A DNA stretch of 64,000 bases from assembly GCF_032391395.1 (NCBI RefSeq), contig NZ_CP135916.1, forward strand, positions 3,007,001 to 3,071,000, read 5' to 3'. Positions 37,237-47,738 of the stretch are shown here, piece after piece (the first letter of the stretch is position 1; each line of letters begins with the position of its first letter). The position numbers were made by a program, and so were the translations under genes. Origin of the DNA: Sphingomonas sp. Y38-1Y. Its GTDB lineage: Bacteria > Pseudomonadota > Alphaproteobacteria > Sphingomonadales > Sphingomonadaceae. The notes under the pieces are model-generated. The model saw nothing but the letters and a program-made list of their open reading frames with translations. It was not told the DNA's origin and searched no databases.

Positions 37237-38541
37237 ATGTCCGCCCCCACCCTCACCCGCCGCGCGATCCTGGCGCAGGCCTGGCCAATCATGGTCGGGC
37301 AGGCGACGATCCCGCTGGTCGGCATCGTCGACACCGCGGTGATCGGCCGGACGGGCGACGCGACCGCGCTGGCGGCGGTCGCGCTGGGCACGACCATCGT
37401 CAATTTCCTGTTCTGGGCGTTCGGCTTCCTCCGCATGGGGATGACCGGCCTGACCGCGCAGGCGAGCGGTGCGGGAGACGAGGCTGAGGTCGCGGCATTG
37501 CTCCGCCGCGGTTTGCTGCTCGGCGGGGCGCTCGGCGCGTTGCTGTTCGCACTCCAGATCGTGATCGTGCCCGCCGCGCTGTCGCTGATGGCGGGCGGCG
37601 ATGCGCTTGATGCGGCGACGCGCGCCTATGTCACTGCGCGGCTGTTCGGCGCGCCCGCGGCGCTCGCCTTCTATGCCGCCAATGGCTGGCTGCTCGGGCT
37701 GGGGCGGACGCGGGCGGCGCTCGGCGTCCAGCTTGTCCTCAACCTTGCCAATATCGCACTGACGACGCTGTTCGTGTGGGAGCTGGGCTGGGGCGTGCGC
37801 GGTGTCGGGCTGGCGACCGCGTGCGCGGACTGGATCGCCGTCGCCGCTGCGATCGTCGCGACGCGGAGCGGCTGGCGCGGCGGCGCGGCGCGGCTGTTCG
37901 ACCGCGCGGCGCTCGCGCGGCTGTTCGCGGTCAATCGCGACCTGATGATCCGCACGCTGGCGCTGCTCGCTTTGTTCGCCTGGTTCACCAATGCCGGCGC
38001 GCGGCTGGGCGCCGAGACGCTGGCGGCGCAGCAGGTGCTGATGCAGTTCGTCGCGGTCAGCGCGTTCGTGCTCGACGGCTTCTGCTTCACCGCCGAGGCG
38101 CGGGTCGGGTCGGCGATCGGCAAGCGTGATCGCCCGGCGATTCTGCGCGCGGTGCGGCTGGTGGGCGAGTTCTGCCTTGCCACCGCGGTCGCCTTCGCGC
38201 TGGCGATCGCATTCGGCGGCGAGGCGTTCGTCGCGCTCTTGACGACGAGCGCGGAGGTGCGCGCGATCGCCGCCGGGCTGCTCCCGATCGTCGCGATCAT
38301 CCCGCTGGCTGGCACGCCCGCCTGGCTGCTCGACGGCGTGTTCATCGGCGCGACGCAGGGCCGCGCGCTTCGCGACGCCGCACTCCTCTCCACCGCCGCC
38401 TATGTCGCCACCGACCTCGCGCTCCGCCCGCTCGGCGCGGCCGGCATCTGGCTCGCGCTCCTCACCGGCTATGGCTGGCGCGCGCTCGCGCTCGGCCTCT
38501 ATTGGCCCGGCCTCTTGCGCCGCCTTGCCCCGACGCCCTAG
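37237..38541 (+). CDS. MATE-family efflux transporter
   Basis: A 434-residue polytopic protein with about 12 membrane spans in two halves, of the MATE (DinF-like) family. It would export cationic compounds or drugs using an H+ or Na+ gradient. The N-terminal half has [20 protein letters not shown] and [20 protein letters not shown], which fit the DinF subgroup. The second half repeats the pattern with [20 protein letters not shown]. The ATG at 37237 gives the normal short cytoplasmic N-terminus. argG follows after 32 bases. The substrate is unknown. Confidence 0.9.
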   Translation: MSAPTLTRRAILAQAWPIMVGQATIPLVGIVDTAVIGRTGDATALAAVALGTTIVNFLFWAFGFLRMGMTGLTAQASGAGDEAEVAALLRRGLLLGGALGALLFALQIVIVPAALSLMAGGDALDAATRAYVTARLFGAPAALAFYAANGWLLGLGRTRAALGVQLVLNLANIALTTLFVWELGWGVRGVGLATACADWIAVAAAIVATRSGWRGGAARLFDRAALARLFAVNRDLMIRTLALLALFAWFTNAGARLGAETLAAQQVLMQFVAVSAFVLDGFCFTAEARVGSAIGKRDRPAILRAVRLVGEFCLATAVAFALAIAFGGEAFVALLTTSAEVRAIAAGLLPIVAIIPLAGTPAWLLDGVFIGATQGRALRDAALLSTAAYVATDLALRPLGAAGIWLALLTGYGWRALALGLYWPGLLRRLAPTP

Positions 38542-38573
38542 AGGCGCGCGCGACCCCCGAACTGGAGCCTGCC

Positions 38574-39794
<1,221 letters not shown>

Positions 39795-39834
39795 GGCTGG
39801 GATCCCGGGTGGGCGCGCCTGCCCGCGCGACCAT

Positions 39835-39943
39835 CGTCACCCCGGACTTGTTCCGGGGTCCACGGTTCGGCTTGCGCAGCGGTTCGAGCCTCTGGCGACG
39901 TGGTCTGCGGAGCGGTGGACCCCGGAACAAGTCCGGGGTGACG
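39835..39943. repeat. Palindromic repeat, CACCCCGGACTTGTTCCGG family
   Basis: A 29-base arm at 39835-39863 is perfectly inverted at 39915-39943, around a 51-base interior. A related, shorter copy lies at 45123-45208. It is the first of four different palindromes in the argG/putA gap. Confidence 0.92.
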
Positions 39944-39971
39944 GTTGAGCGTTAGGGAACGTCATCCGCCC

Positions 39972-40052
39972 CGTTCGGTTCGAGCGAAGTCGAGAACCCT
40001 TGGCGAGCGAAGCCAAGCCGCAGCCGCTTCACGACTTCGCTCGAAGCGAACG
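39972..40052. repeat. Palindromic repeat, TTCGAGCGAAGTCGAG family
   Basis: Arms 39972-39992 and 40032-40052 are inverted with 20 of 21 matches. The same family as the copy translated inside murB. Confidence 0.88.
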
Positions 40053-40064
40053 CTGACAAAAGAA

Positions 40065-40146
40065 CCGTTCGCCCTGAGCTTGTCGAGCGGCGTGCCACGA
40101 AGGGCACCGCCTCCGGCACGTGCTTCGACAAGCTCAGCACGAACGG
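40065..40146. repeat. Palindromic repeat, CTGAGCTTGTCGA family
   Basis: CCGTTCGCCCTGAGCTTGTC (40065 on) is inverted, imperfectly, at 40115-40146. The same family recurs at 47638-47714, 52912-52943, 53017-53097 and 60759-60838. Confidence 0.88.
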
Positions 40147-40158
40147 ATTGTACCGCCC

Positions 40159-40269
40159 GTTCGTCCTGAGTAGGGGCTGAGCGCAGCCGAAGACCCGTAT
40201 CGAAGGACCATCCCGCGCAGGTCCTTCGATACGCCGCTTCGAAAAGCTCAGCGGCTACTCAGGACGAAC
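40159..40269. repeat. Palindromic repeat, GTTCGTCCTGAGTAG family
   Basis: GTTCGTCCTGAGTAG (40159-40173) is perfectly inverted at 40255-40269. Inner arms GTATCGAAGGACC (40198-40210) and GGTCCTTCGATAC (40220-40232) are also perfect. Related copies are at 45234-45372 and 47739-47846. Confidence 0.9.
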
Positions 40270-40291
40270 GGAGGATGGATCCCCGCGCGGA

Positions 40292-43261
40292 TCAAATCCC
40301 GCCCTCGTCCAGACTCAACAGCGTCGCATTCCCCCCGGCGCTCGTCGTGTCGACTGACACCGCGCGCTCCGCGCAGAAGCGTGGCAGGTAGTTCGGTCCG
40401 CCCGCCTTTGGCCCCGTTCCCGACAGCCCCTCGCCGCCGAACGGCTGCGAGCCGACTACCGCGCCAATCATCGACCGGTTGACGTAGAGGTTGCCGACAT
40501 GCGCCTTGGCCTCGGCGATCTCGGCCGACCGTGCGATGCGGCTGTGGAGGCCCATGGTCAGGCCGAACCGCTTGGCGTTGACGCGCTCGATCGTGCGGGT
40601 GAGCTCGCCCGCGGGCCAGGTCGCGACGTGGAGCAGCGGCCCGAACCATTCGGTGTCGAGAGCCTCGATCGACCCCAGCCGGATCGCCGTCGGGGGCACA
40701 AAGCGGCCCGTTTCCGGCACGTCCACCGTGGCAATCCAGTCGCCGCGCCTGGCCTCGCGATAGTCCATCAGCTTCTCGTACGCCGCATCGTCGATCACCG
40801 GTCCCACATCGGTGCGCGGGTCGCCCGGATCGCCGATGACGAGCAGCTGCATCGCGCCCGCCAGCATCTCCAGGATCGGCTCGGCAATCTCCTCCTGAAG
40901 GATGAGGAGGCGAAGCGCAGAGCAGCGCTGGCCCGCCGAGCGGAAGGCGCTGGTGACGACGTCGGCGACGACCTGCTCGGGAAGCGCGGTCGAATCGACG
41001 ATCATCGCGTTGACGCCGCCGGTCTCGGCGATCAGCGGCACGATCGCCCGGTTGTCGCCTTCCAGCAGCGCGCGCGCGATCTTCTTGGCGGTCGGCGTCG
41101 ATCCGGTGAAGGCGACGCCGGCAATGCGCGCGTCGGTGGTCAGCGCGGCGCCGACCTCCGGCCCGCCGGTCACCAGCACCAGCGCGTCGGCGGGAACGCC
41201 CGCCTCATGCGCCAGCTCGACCGCGCGCGCGGCGATCAGCGGCGTCTGCGGCGCGGGCTTGGCGACGACGGTGTTGCCGGTGACGAGCGCGGCGGCGTTC
41301 TGGCCGGTGAAGATCGCCAGCGGGAAGTTCCACGGCGCGATCGTCGCCCAGGTGCCACGGCCGCAAAGGCGAAGCTCGTTGCGCTCGCCCGTCGGCCCGG
41401 GCAGCGCACGGGGCGCGAGGATGCCGCGTGCCTGCATCGCGTAATAGCGGCAGAAATCGGCCGCCTCGCGGATCTCGCCCAGCGCGTCGGGGATCGTCTT
41501 GAACGCCTCCTTGACGCAGATCGCCATCAGCTCGGCGCGGTTGGCCTCGAGCAGGTCGGCGTAGCGTTCCAGGATCGCGGCGCGCTCCTCGGGCGACCGT
41601 GCGTTCCAGGCGGGGAACGCGGCCTGCGCCTTGGCGATCGCGAGCGACACATCGTCCTCACGCGCGCGCGAAGTCTGCGGGACGGACGTGGTCGCGATGG
41701 TGTCGGTGGTCGCCTTCAGGATCGCACGGTCCTGCAGGTCGATGCCGCCGCTGTTGCCCCAGGCACCGAACAGGTCCTTGGGCAGCGGGATCGACGGATG
41801 GCGAGAGCCGCCCACCGCCGCGATCTTCTCGACCGGGTCGGCGAGCAGTTCCTCGTCGGTCAGATGCTCGTCGGCGAGCTGATGGACGAAGCTCGAATTC
41901 GCGCCGTTCTCGAGGAGCCGGCGGACGAGATAGGCGAGCAGGTCGCGGTGCCCGCCGACCGGCGCATAGATGCGGCAGTGGTAGCCCGCTTCGCGGACCA
42001 GCCGCTCGTACAGCCCCTCGCCCATGCCGTGCAGCCGCTGGAACTCGAAATCGCGGCTGTCGCCCGCCCATTCGAGGATGGTGGCGACCGTCAGCGCGTT
42101 GTGGCTGGCGAACGCCGGGCGGATGTGCACCGCCTCCAGCATGTCGCGCGCGCAGGCGAGATAGGAGACGTCGGTCGCGGCCTTGCGCGTGAACAGCGGA
42201 TAGTCGGACAGCCCCTCGACCTGGGTGCGCTTGATCTCGCTGTCCCAATAGGCGCCCTTGACCAGCCGGACGTTCATGATCCGGCCGAGCGCATCGGCCC
42301 AGCGGATGACGGCGCGCGCGCGCTTGCCATAGGCCTGCACCGCCATGCCATAACCGTCCCAGCCGGTAAGCTCCGGCACCCGCGCCACCGCGCCGATGAT
42401 CTCCAGGCTCATCTCCAGCCGCTCGCTCTCCTCGGCATCGACGGTCAGCGCGATGCCGTGACCCGCCGCCTGGCGTGCAAGCTGGATCAGCATGTCGCTC
42501 AATTCGGGGACGCAGCGGTCCCACTGCGCGACCTCATAGCGCGGATGGAGCGCCGACAGCTTGACGCTGATCGAGTGGCCCGCCGACGGGTCGCGGCCGA
42601 CCGCCGCGATCGCGCCGCGATAAGCCTCGAAATAGCGCTCCGCATCCGCCTGGGTCCGCGCCGCCTCGCCCAGCATGTCGAAGCTGGCGGTGAAGCCGCG
42701 ATTTTCGGGCTTGCGCATCCGCTTGGCGGCTTCGTCGATGGTGCGACCCATCACGAAGACCTCGCCCATCATCCGCATCGCCGCCCCGACCGCCTGGCGC
42801 ACGAACGGCTCGCCGGCGCGGCTGATGAGGCGCTTGAGCGCGCCCGCCGCCCCCTCGCCCACCAGCGCGCGGCCGACGACCAGACCCCAGGTCGCCGAGT
42901 TGACGAGTGCCGAGTTCGACTTGCCCGTGTGCGACCGCCAGTCGGCGTCGCCCAGCTTGTCGGCGATCAGGAGGTCGGCGGTCTCCGGATCGGGCACGCG
43001 CAGGAACGCCTCGGCCAGGCTGAGCAGCGCCACGCCCTCGGACGAATTGAGGCGATATTCCTGAAGGAACTGGTTGACCCACCCCTTGGTCTGCGCGGCG
43101 CGCAGGTCGGCGATCAGCCCGGCGGCGTGGCCCAGCACCCGGCCGCGCGACTCGGGGGTCAGGCGCGCGCGCTCCAGCAGCGGCTTTAGAACATCGGGTT
43201 CGCTCGCGCGGTGCAGTTTTGCCAGCGCATCGCGGGCGGGTGACGTTAGGGCGGTCTGCAT
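40292..43261 (-). CDS. putA: Bifunctional proline dehydrogenase / L-glutamate gamma-semialdehyde dehydrogenase
   Basis: A 989-residue PutA that oxidises proline to glutamate through pyrroline-5-carboxylate. An N-terminal arm and the (beta-alpha)8 FAD domain (LSALHPRYEVAQWDR, VRLVKGAYWDSEIKR, FASHNALTVATI, FQRLHGMGEGLYE) are followed by the aldehyde dehydrogenase domain (APWNFPLAIFTGQNAAALV, IAETGGVNAMIVDST, catalytic Cys in FRSAGQRCSALRLL). There is no ribbon-helix-helix DNA-binding domain at the N-terminus, so this is a catalytic-only type A form near the usual 1000 aa and would not repress its own gene. Divergent from the MaoC-like gene. The start is the ATG at 43261. Confidence 0.97.
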   Translation of the reverse strand: MQTALTSPARDALAKLHRASEPDVLKPLLERARLTPESRGRVLGHAAGLIADLRAAQTKGWVNQFLQEYRLNSSEGVALLSLAEAFLRVPDPETADLLIADKLGDADWRSHTGKSNSALVNSATWGLVVGRALVGEGAAGALKRLISRAGEPFVRQAVGAAMRMMGEVFVMGRTIDEAAKRMRKPENRGFTASFDMLGEAARTQADAERYFEAYRGAIAAVGRDPSAGHSISVKLSALHPRYEVAQWDRCVPELSDMLIQLARQAAGHGIALTVDAEESERLEMSLEIIGAVARVPELTGWDGYGMAVQAYGKRARAVIRWADALGRIMNVRLVKGAYWDSEIKRTQVEGLSDYPLFTRKAATDVSYLACARDMLEAVHIRPAFASHNALTVATILEWAGDSRDFEFQRLHGMGEGLYERLVREAGYHCRIYAPVGGHRDLLAYLVRRLLENGANSSFVHQLADEHLTDEELLADPVEKIAAVGGSRHPSIPLPKDLFGAWGNSGGIDLQDRAILKATTDTIATTSVPQTSRAREDDVSLAIAKAQAAFPAWNARSPEERAAILERYADLLEANRAELMAICVKEAFKTIPDALGEIREAADFCRYYAMQARGILAPRALPGPTGERNELRLCGRGTWATIAPWNFPLAIFTGQNAAALVTGNTVVAKPAPQTPLIAARAVELAHEAGVPADALVLVTGGPEVGAALTTDARIAGVAFTGSTPTAKKIARALLEGDNRAIVPLIAETGGVNAMIVDSTALPEQVVADVVTSAFRSAGQRCSALRLLILQEEIAEPILEMLAGAMQLLVIGDPGDPRTDVGPVIDDAAYEKLMDYREARRGDWIATVDVPETGRFVPPTAIRLGSIEALDTEWFGPLLHVATWPAGELTRTIERVNAKRFGLTMGLHSRIARSAEIAEAKAHVGNLYVNRSMIGAVVGSQPFGGEGLSGTGPKAGGPNYLPRFCAERAVSVDTTSAGGNATLLSLDEGGI

Positions 43262-43353
43262 TTTCGTGTTTCCGGTTTCTTTGGGCTTGCGAGCGATCCC
43301 GCCCGGCCACTAGAGGATGGAGCGCGCTTAGCGCCAAAGCCTGCGGAGAGGAA

Positions 43354-43806
43354 ATGCCCGTCACCATCACCCAGCGCGCTGCCGAGGTCGGAACGACCCG
43401 TACGTCGGACTGGGTGACCGTGGGCCAGTCGATGATCGACGCCTTTGCCGAGGCGACGGGCGACCGCCAGTACATCCATGTCGATACCGTGCGGGCCGCC
43501 GCGACGCCGTTTGGCGGCACCATCGCGCACGGTTTCCTGACACTGTCGCTGATGCCGATGCTGTCGCAGCGGACCGAGGGGCTGGCGATCGAGGGCGTGG
43601 CGATGGGCGTCAACTATGGCGGCAACCGCGTCCGCTTCCTGACGCCCGTCCGTTCGGGCTCGCGCGTGCGCGGCCATTTCAAGCTGCTCGAGCTCACCGA
43701 GAAACGGCCGGGCCAGTGGCAGCAGACCACCGAATTCACCGTCGAGATCGAGGGCGAGGACAAGCCCGCGCTCATCGCCGAATGGATCAGCCAGTTGTTC
43801 GTTTGA
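43354..43806 (+). CDS. MaoC-family enoyl-CoA hydratase/dehydratase
   Basis: A 150-residue hot-dog-fold protein. The hydratase 2 motif is visible: AEATGDRQYIHVDTVRAAAT, followed by FGGTIAHGFLTLSLMPML, with the catalytic Asp/His pair in GDRQYIH-type spacing. It should hydrate enoyl-CoA in fatty-acid or similar degradation. GGAGAGGAA before the ATG at 43354 is a good ribosome-binding site. A thiolase gene lies downstream on the same strand, past a palindromic repeat, so the two may act in one beta-oxidation-like route (inference). Confidence 0.9.
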   Translation: MPVTITQRAAEVGTTRTSDWVTVGQSMIDAFAEATGDRQYIHVDTVRAAATPFGGTIAHGFLTLSLMPMLSQRTEGLAIEGVAMGVNYGGNRVRFLTPVRSGSRVRGHFKLLELTEKRPGQWQQTTEFTVEIEGEDKPALIAEWISQLFV

Positions 43807-43815
43807 GCCTAATCT

Positions 43816-43916
43816 CCCCTCCCGCTTGCGGGAGGGGTCGGGGGTGGGCCTTCGGCCCTGCAAGCGCGACGTTCGCGGCCCCGCCCACCCCCAACCCCTC
43901 CCGCAAGCGGGAGGGG
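43816..43916. repeat. Palindromic repeat, CCCCTCCCGCTTGCGGGAGG family
   Basis: A 34-base arm at 43816-43849 is inverted at 43883-43916 with one mismatch. Each arm itself folds (CCCCTCCCGC/GCGGGAGGGG). It fills the gap between the MaoC-like and thiolase genes. Confidence 0.92.
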
Positions 43917-43936
43917 GGTAGAAGGACCGACCAGCC

Positions 43937-45112
43937 ATGCGTTCCGCCGTCATCGTCTCCACTGCCCGCACGCCGATCGGCCGCGCCTATCGCGGTGCGT
44001 TCAACAACCTGCCCGCGCAGACGCTGGGCTCGAAGTCGGTCGAGGCCGCGGTCCAGCGTGCCGGGATCGAGGGGGGCGAGGTCGACGACGTCATCATCGG
44101 CGCCGCGCTCCAGCAGGGGCACCAGTCGACCAATGTCGCGCGCCAGATCGCGCTGCGCGCCGGCCTGCCGGTCACCGTCGCCGGGATGACCGTCGATCGC
44201 CAGTGCGCCAGCGGCCTGATGGCGATCGCCACCGCCGCCAAGCAGATCGTCCACGACCGCATGGATATCGTCGTCGGCGGCGGCGTCGAATCGATCAGCC
44301 TCGTTCAGACCCCGCAGATGCGGATCGCGCCCGATCCGGAGCTGCTGGCGATGCACAAGGACGTGTACATGCCGATGCTCCAGACCGCAGAGACGGTCGC
44401 CAAGCGCTATGGCATCGATCGCGAGACGCAGGACGCCTATGGCCTCCAGTCGCAGCAGCGCACCGCCGCCGCGCAGGCTGCGGGCAAGTTCGACGACGAG
44501 ATCGTCCCCGTCACCGCGACGATGAACGTCGTCGACAAGGCGACCAAGGAGGTCAGCCAGAAGGAAGTCACCCTTTCCAAGGACGAGGGCAACCGGCCCG
44601 ACACCTCGGCCGAGGGTCTGGCCGCGCTCCAGCCCGTCATCCCCGGCGGCGTCATCACCGCGGGCAATGCCAGCCAGCTGTCCGACGGCTCGTCGGCATG
44701 CGTCCTGATGGAGGAAAGCGTCGCCACCCGGCGCGGCCTGACCCCGCTCGGCCGCTATGTCGGCATGGCGGTGGCGGGCACCGAGCCCGACGAGATGGGC
44801 ATCGGCCCCGTCTTCGCAATCCCCAAGCTGCTCGAGCGGTTCGAGCTCAAGATGGACGATATCGGCCTGTGGGAGCTCAACGAAGCGTTCGCGGTGCAGG
44901 TGCTCTATTGCCGCGACAAGCTGGGCATCCCGGACGAGCTCCTCAACGTCAATGGCGGCTCGATCTCGATCGGCCATCCCTATGGCATGTCGGGCGCCCG
45001 CATGACCGGCCACGCCCTGATCGAGGGCAAGCGCCGCGGCGCGAAGTACGTCGTCGTGACGATGTGCGTCGGCGGCGGCATGGGCGCGGCGGGGCTGTTC
45101 GAGGTGCTTTGA
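43937..45112 (+). CDS. Thiolase / acetyl-CoA C-acyltransferase
   Basis: A 391-residue thiolase that condenses or cleaves acyl-CoAs. The nucleophilic Cys is in [16 protein letters not shown] (near residue 90). The C-terminal His and Cys motifs are [20 protein letters not shown] and [15 protein letters not shown]. The N-terminus [20 protein letters not shown] is standard. ATG at 43937 sits 20 bases after a palindromic repeat, with AGAAGG about 11 bases upstream as a weak ribosome-binding site. Whether it makes acetoacetyl-CoA or degrades longer chains cannot be told. Confidence 0.93.
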   Translation: MRSAVIVSTARTPIGRAYRGAFNNLPAQTLGSKSVEAAVQRAGIEGGEVDDVIIGAALQQGHQSTNVARQIALRAGLPVTVAGMTVDRQCASGLMAIATAAKQIVHDRMDIVVGGGVESISLVQTPQMRIAPDPELLAMHKDVYMPMLQTAETVAKRYGIDRETQDAYGLQSQQRTAAAQAAGKFDDEIVPVTATMNVVDKATKEVSQKEVTLSKDEGNRPDTSAEGLAALQPVIPGGVITAGNASQLSDGSSACVLMEESVATRRGLTPLGRYVGMAVAGTEPDEMGIGPVFAIPKLLERFELKMDDIGLWELNEAFAVQVLYCRDKLGIPDELLNVNGGSISIGHPYGMSGARMTGHALIEGKRRGAKYVVVTMCVGGGMGAAGLFEVL

Positions 45113-45122
45113 GGGCCTTCTT

Positions 45123-45208
45123 CGTCATCCCGGACTTGATCCGAAATCCCGCTTCTTCTGGCTATCGTTGCGAAGAAAGCGGGACCGCGGATCAAGTCCG
45201 GGGTGACG
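45123..45208. repeat. Palindromic repeat, CCGGACTTGATCCG family
   Basis: CGTCATCCCGGACTTGATCC (45123 on) is inverted at 45188-45208 with one mismatch in 21. The interior contains a second hairpin, CCCGCTTCTTC / GAAGAAAGCGGG. Confidence 0.88.
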
Positions 45209-45233
45209 ATATTGGATGAGCCTCGCCCTCCCC

Positions 45234-45372
45234 GTTCGTCCTGAGTAGCCGCCGAGTAGCTCGTTAGAGCGTATCGAGGTGGTGTATCGAAGGAGGTCGG
45301 CGCGCGTGACCGTGCTTCGATACGAGCCCTCGAAACGCCCTGCGGGCTGCTCGGTCTCTACTCAGCAGGAAC
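45234..45372. repeat. Palindromic repeat, GTTCGTCCTGAGTAG family (degraded)
   Basis: GTTCGTCCTGAGTAG at 45234 faces CTACTCAGCAGGAAC ending 45372. The arms are imperfect, and inner GTATCGAAGG / CTTCGATAC elements are kept. Confidence 0.78.
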
Positions 45373-45410
45373 GGTGGGGGATGAGGTTCGCATCCTCCCC
45401 TTTACCTACC

Positions 45411-45510
45411 TCCCCGGCGAAGGCCGGGGTCCAGGTGGGGAGGCTCTCGTGACAGCGCGGTACGCTCGATCGTGATCGGCCCGCAGCTGGGCTCCGGCCT
45501 TCGCCGGGGA
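45411..45510. repeat. Palindromic repeat, TCCCCGGCGAAGGCCGGGG family
   Basis: TCCCCGGCGAAGGCCGGGGT (45411 on) is inverted at 45488-45510 with 21 of 23 matches. This is the only copy of this family in the window. The 437-base stretch 45113-45549 holds three palindromes and no gene. Confidence 0.85.
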
Positions 45511-45549
45511 ACGAAGATTTAGAAGTAACCGGCGCGCTTAAAGGTGCCC

Positions 45550-45969
45550 TCACCCCACCGCGCGGCGGCCGAAGCCGCCCGGGCGGCGCATAACCAGCGG
45601 GTTCGCCTCGCGCTCCAGCAGCGTCAGCGTCGCTTCGAACAGCGGGCGGAGTTGCACCACCGGCTCGACGAGCAGGTCGGGCGCATCGTGACGCTCGATA
45701 CAGCCGCGCGCGGCGACTTCGATGGTTTCGGCCAGGTCGGCGAGCGGGTCGGCGCCGAACTGACGCGATTCGCCCTTCAGCGTGTGCGCCGGCACCACCA
45801 GCCCGGTCGCCGATCGCGCGCGCATCGCTGCCTCGATCGCAGCGACCGACTTGGCGCCGTCCTCACGGAAATAGCCGAGAATGCGCACGAAATTGGCGCC
45901 GAGCTCGGCGCGGGCCTGCGCATAGCTCTGCCAGTTCACCAGCGATCGGTCGTCGACCGACAAAGTCAT
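45550..45969 (-). CDS. Hpt-domain phosphotransfer protein
   Basis: A 139-residue all-helical protein with the histidine phosphotransfer signature: FVRILGYFREDGAKSVAAIE, then PAHTLKGESRQFGADPLAD, where the His in HTLKG is the phosphate acceptor, followed by LAETIEVAARGC. It has no other domain, so it should shuttle phosphate between a hybrid kinase and a response regulator in the cytoplasm. AGGAGGG six bases before ATG 45969 decides the start. No kinase or regulator is adjacent, so its partners are unknown. Confidence 0.88.
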   Translation of the reverse strand: MTLSVDDRSLVNWQSYAQARAELGANFVRILGYFREDGAKSVAAIEAAMRARSATGLVVPAHTLKGESRQFGADPLADLAETIEVAARGCIERHDAPDLLVEPVVQLRPLFEATLTLLEREANPLVMRRPGGFGRRAVG

Positions 45970-46042
45970 TGCGCGCCCTCCTGCCCCCGCACCGCGCGTG
46001 AACACTCGCCGGCAATCTAGGCGGCGGATGCTAAAGGAAGGG

Positions 46043-46243
46043 TTACCCGCGCGGTTGCGAAATGCGGAAGCGGCCGGGTGAAAGCGCTTCGAACTCAAGC
46101 CCCTGCGCGCTCGCCAGCGCCGCCAGCTCGCGCGCGGCGGCGGGGTCGTCGGCCTCGATCTCCACCGTCGGCGCGCTCCGCAACACCCGCGCCGCGCGCA
46201 GCGCCGGCCAGGGACAGCGCAGGCCGCGCGCGTCGACGATCAC
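46043..46243 (-). CDS. TusA-family sulfur-carrier protein
   Basis: A 66-residue SirA/TusA-fold protein with the family motif DARGLRCPWPALRAARVL (CPxP with the persulfide cysteine at residue 10) and VEIEADDPAAARELAALA. TusA proteins relay sulfur in tRNA thiolation or molybdenum cofactor synthesis. It starts with GTG overlapping the der stop (GTGA), so it is coupled to der. It is shorter than E. coli TusA (81 aa) but complete for the fold. Confidence 0.87.
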   Translation of the reverse strand: MIVDARGLRCPWPALRAARVLRSAPTVEIEADDPAAARELAALASAQGLEFEALSPGRFRISQPRG

Positions 46244-47586
46244 GGGTCGAACGGGTTCTTGGGCGCGCGCAGGTGCAGCCGCACCGGCACCGCGCCGAAA
46301 TCGAACTCACGGCGAAGACCATTGACCAGGTAGCGGCGATAGCTCTCGGGCAGCTGGTCGACGCGGGTGCCGAACAGCACGAAGCTGGGCGGGCGGGTGT
46401 TGTTCTGAGTGATGTAGCGCGGCTTGATCCGCTTGCCGCCGGGCGCGGGGGGCGGATTGGCCTCGATCGCGCGCTCGAACCAGCGGTTGAGCGCGCCGGT
46501 CGACACGCGGCGGCTCCATGCCTCGCGCGTCTCGAACGCAACCTTGAGCATCGTGTCCAGGCCCTTGCCGGTCGCGCCCGACGTGGTGAGCAGCGGCACG
46601 CCCTTCACCTGCGCGAGCCCGTCGTCGAGCGCCGCCTTGACCCCGTTGAACAGATAGGACGCGTTCTCGGCCACGTCCCATTTGTTGAGGACGATCATGA
46701 TCGCGCGCCCCTCCGAAATCACCTTGTCGGCGATCTTGAGGTCCTGGCCCTCAAGCCCCTTGGTCGCATCGAGCAGGATCACGACGACCTCGGCAAAGTC
46801 GATCGCGCGGAGCGCGTCGGCGACCGACAGCTTCTCCAGCTTCTCCTGCACCTTGGCACGCTTGCGCATGCCGGCAGTGTCGATCAGGCGGACGCGGCGG
46901 CCCTGCCATTCCCAGTCGACCGCGATCGAATCGCGGGTGATCCCCGCCTCCGGCCCGGTGATGAGACGATCCTCGCCGAGCAGCTTGTTGATGAGCGTCG
47001 ACTTGCCCGCATTCGGCCGGCCGACGATTGCGAGCTTGAGCGGTGCGTCGGGGCTGTCCGCGTCCTCGATCTCCGCCTCCAGGTCGGGGCGGTCGATATA
47101 GGGGCGCAGCGAATCGAACAGGTCGGCGATCCCCTCGCCATGCTCGGCCGACAGCGCGATCGGATCGTCGAAGCCGAGCGCCATCGCCTCGTAGATGCTC
47201 GATTCGGCGAGCCGCCCCTCGGCCTTGTTGGCGGCGAGGATGACGGGAACGTCGGCGGCGCGCAGCCAGCGGGCGACCTCTTCGTCGAGCGGGGTCAGGC
47301 CCTGCCGCGCATCGACCAGGAACAGCGCGACGTCAGCCTCGCGCAGCGCCGCCTCGGTCTGCTGGCGCATCCGGCCGGGGAGCGAAGCGGCGTCCTCATC
47401 CTCGAACCCTGCGGTGTCGATGACGCGAAAGTCGCAGCCGAGCAAAGTCGCGTCGCCCTCGCGCCGGTCGCGCGTGACGCCGGGCTGATCGTCGACCAGC
47501 GCCAGCTTCTTGCCGACCAGCCGGTTGAACAGCGTCGACTTGCCGACATTGGGGCGCCCGATGATGGCGACGGTGGGTAGCGGCAT
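46240..47586 (-). CDS. der: Ribosome-assembly GTPase Der (EngA)
   Basis: A 448-residue protein with two tandem GTPase domains needed for 50S assembly. Domain 1 has GRPNVGKSTLFNRLVG and DTAGFEDEDA. Domain 2 begins near residue 185 with GRPNAGKSTLINKLLGE, DTAGMRKRAKVQ and LNKWDVAE. A KH-like C-terminal domain ends it (PPSFVLFGTRVDQLPESYRR). The length is close to E. coli Der (490). It is downstream of bamB on the same strand, separated by two palindromic repeats. Confidence 0.97.
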   Translation of the reverse strand: MPLPTVAIIGRPNVGKSTLFNRLVGKKLALVDDQPGVTRDRREGDATLLGCDFRVIDTAGFEDEDAASLPGRMRQQTEAALREADVALFLVDARQGLTPLDEEVARWLRAADVPVILAANKAEGRLAESSIYEAMALGFDDPIALSAEHGEGIADLFDSLRPYIDRPDLEAEIEDADSPDAPLKLAIVGRPNAGKSTLINKLLGEDRLITGPEAGITRDSIAVDWEWQGRRVRLIDTAGMRKRAKVQEKLEKLSVADALRAIDFAEVVVILLDATKGLEGQDLKIADKVISEGRAIMIVLNKWDVAENASYLFNGVKAALDDGLAQVKGVPLLTTSGATGKGLDTMLKVAFETREAWSRRVSTGALNRWFERAIEANPPPAPGGKRIKPRYITQNNTRPPSFVLFGTRVDQLPESYRRYLVNGLRREFDFGAVPVRLHLRAPKNPFDP

Positions 47587-47637
47587 TGGGGAGCTTTCGG
47601 AGAGGTAACGAAGCGGGAGCGCGGCGCCCTATACACT

Positions 47638-47714
47638 GTTCGTCCCGAGCTTGTCGAAGGACGTGGCGCGAGCGACGTGCGTGAGGCACGTGCTTCGACA
47701 GGCTCAGCGCGAAC
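47638..47714. repeat. Palindromic repeat, GAGCTTGTCGAAGGACGTG family
   Basis: GTTCGTCCCGAGCTTGTCGA (47638 on) is inverted, with a few mismatches, at 47687-47714. It lies between bamB and der. Confidence 0.87.
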
Positions 47715-47738
47715 GGGGCGTGAGGCAGTCCCCGCTCC

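Noticed and set aside
39835..40269. The repeat clusters as CRISPR arrays
   Set aside because: There are no direct repeats with regular unique spacers. The units are individual palindromes of different sequence, and no cas gene is present.
40499..43189. An 896-codon plus-strand ORF opposite putA
   Set aside because: It is the antisense shadow of putA in a G+C-rich sequence. Its product is Arg/Asp/Gly-rich with no domain, while the minus strand encodes a complete PutA.
40292..43261. PutA lacking its DNA-binding domain as a truncation
   Set aside because: Catalytic-only PutA proteins near 1000 aa are a normal class, and the N-terminal arm is intact.
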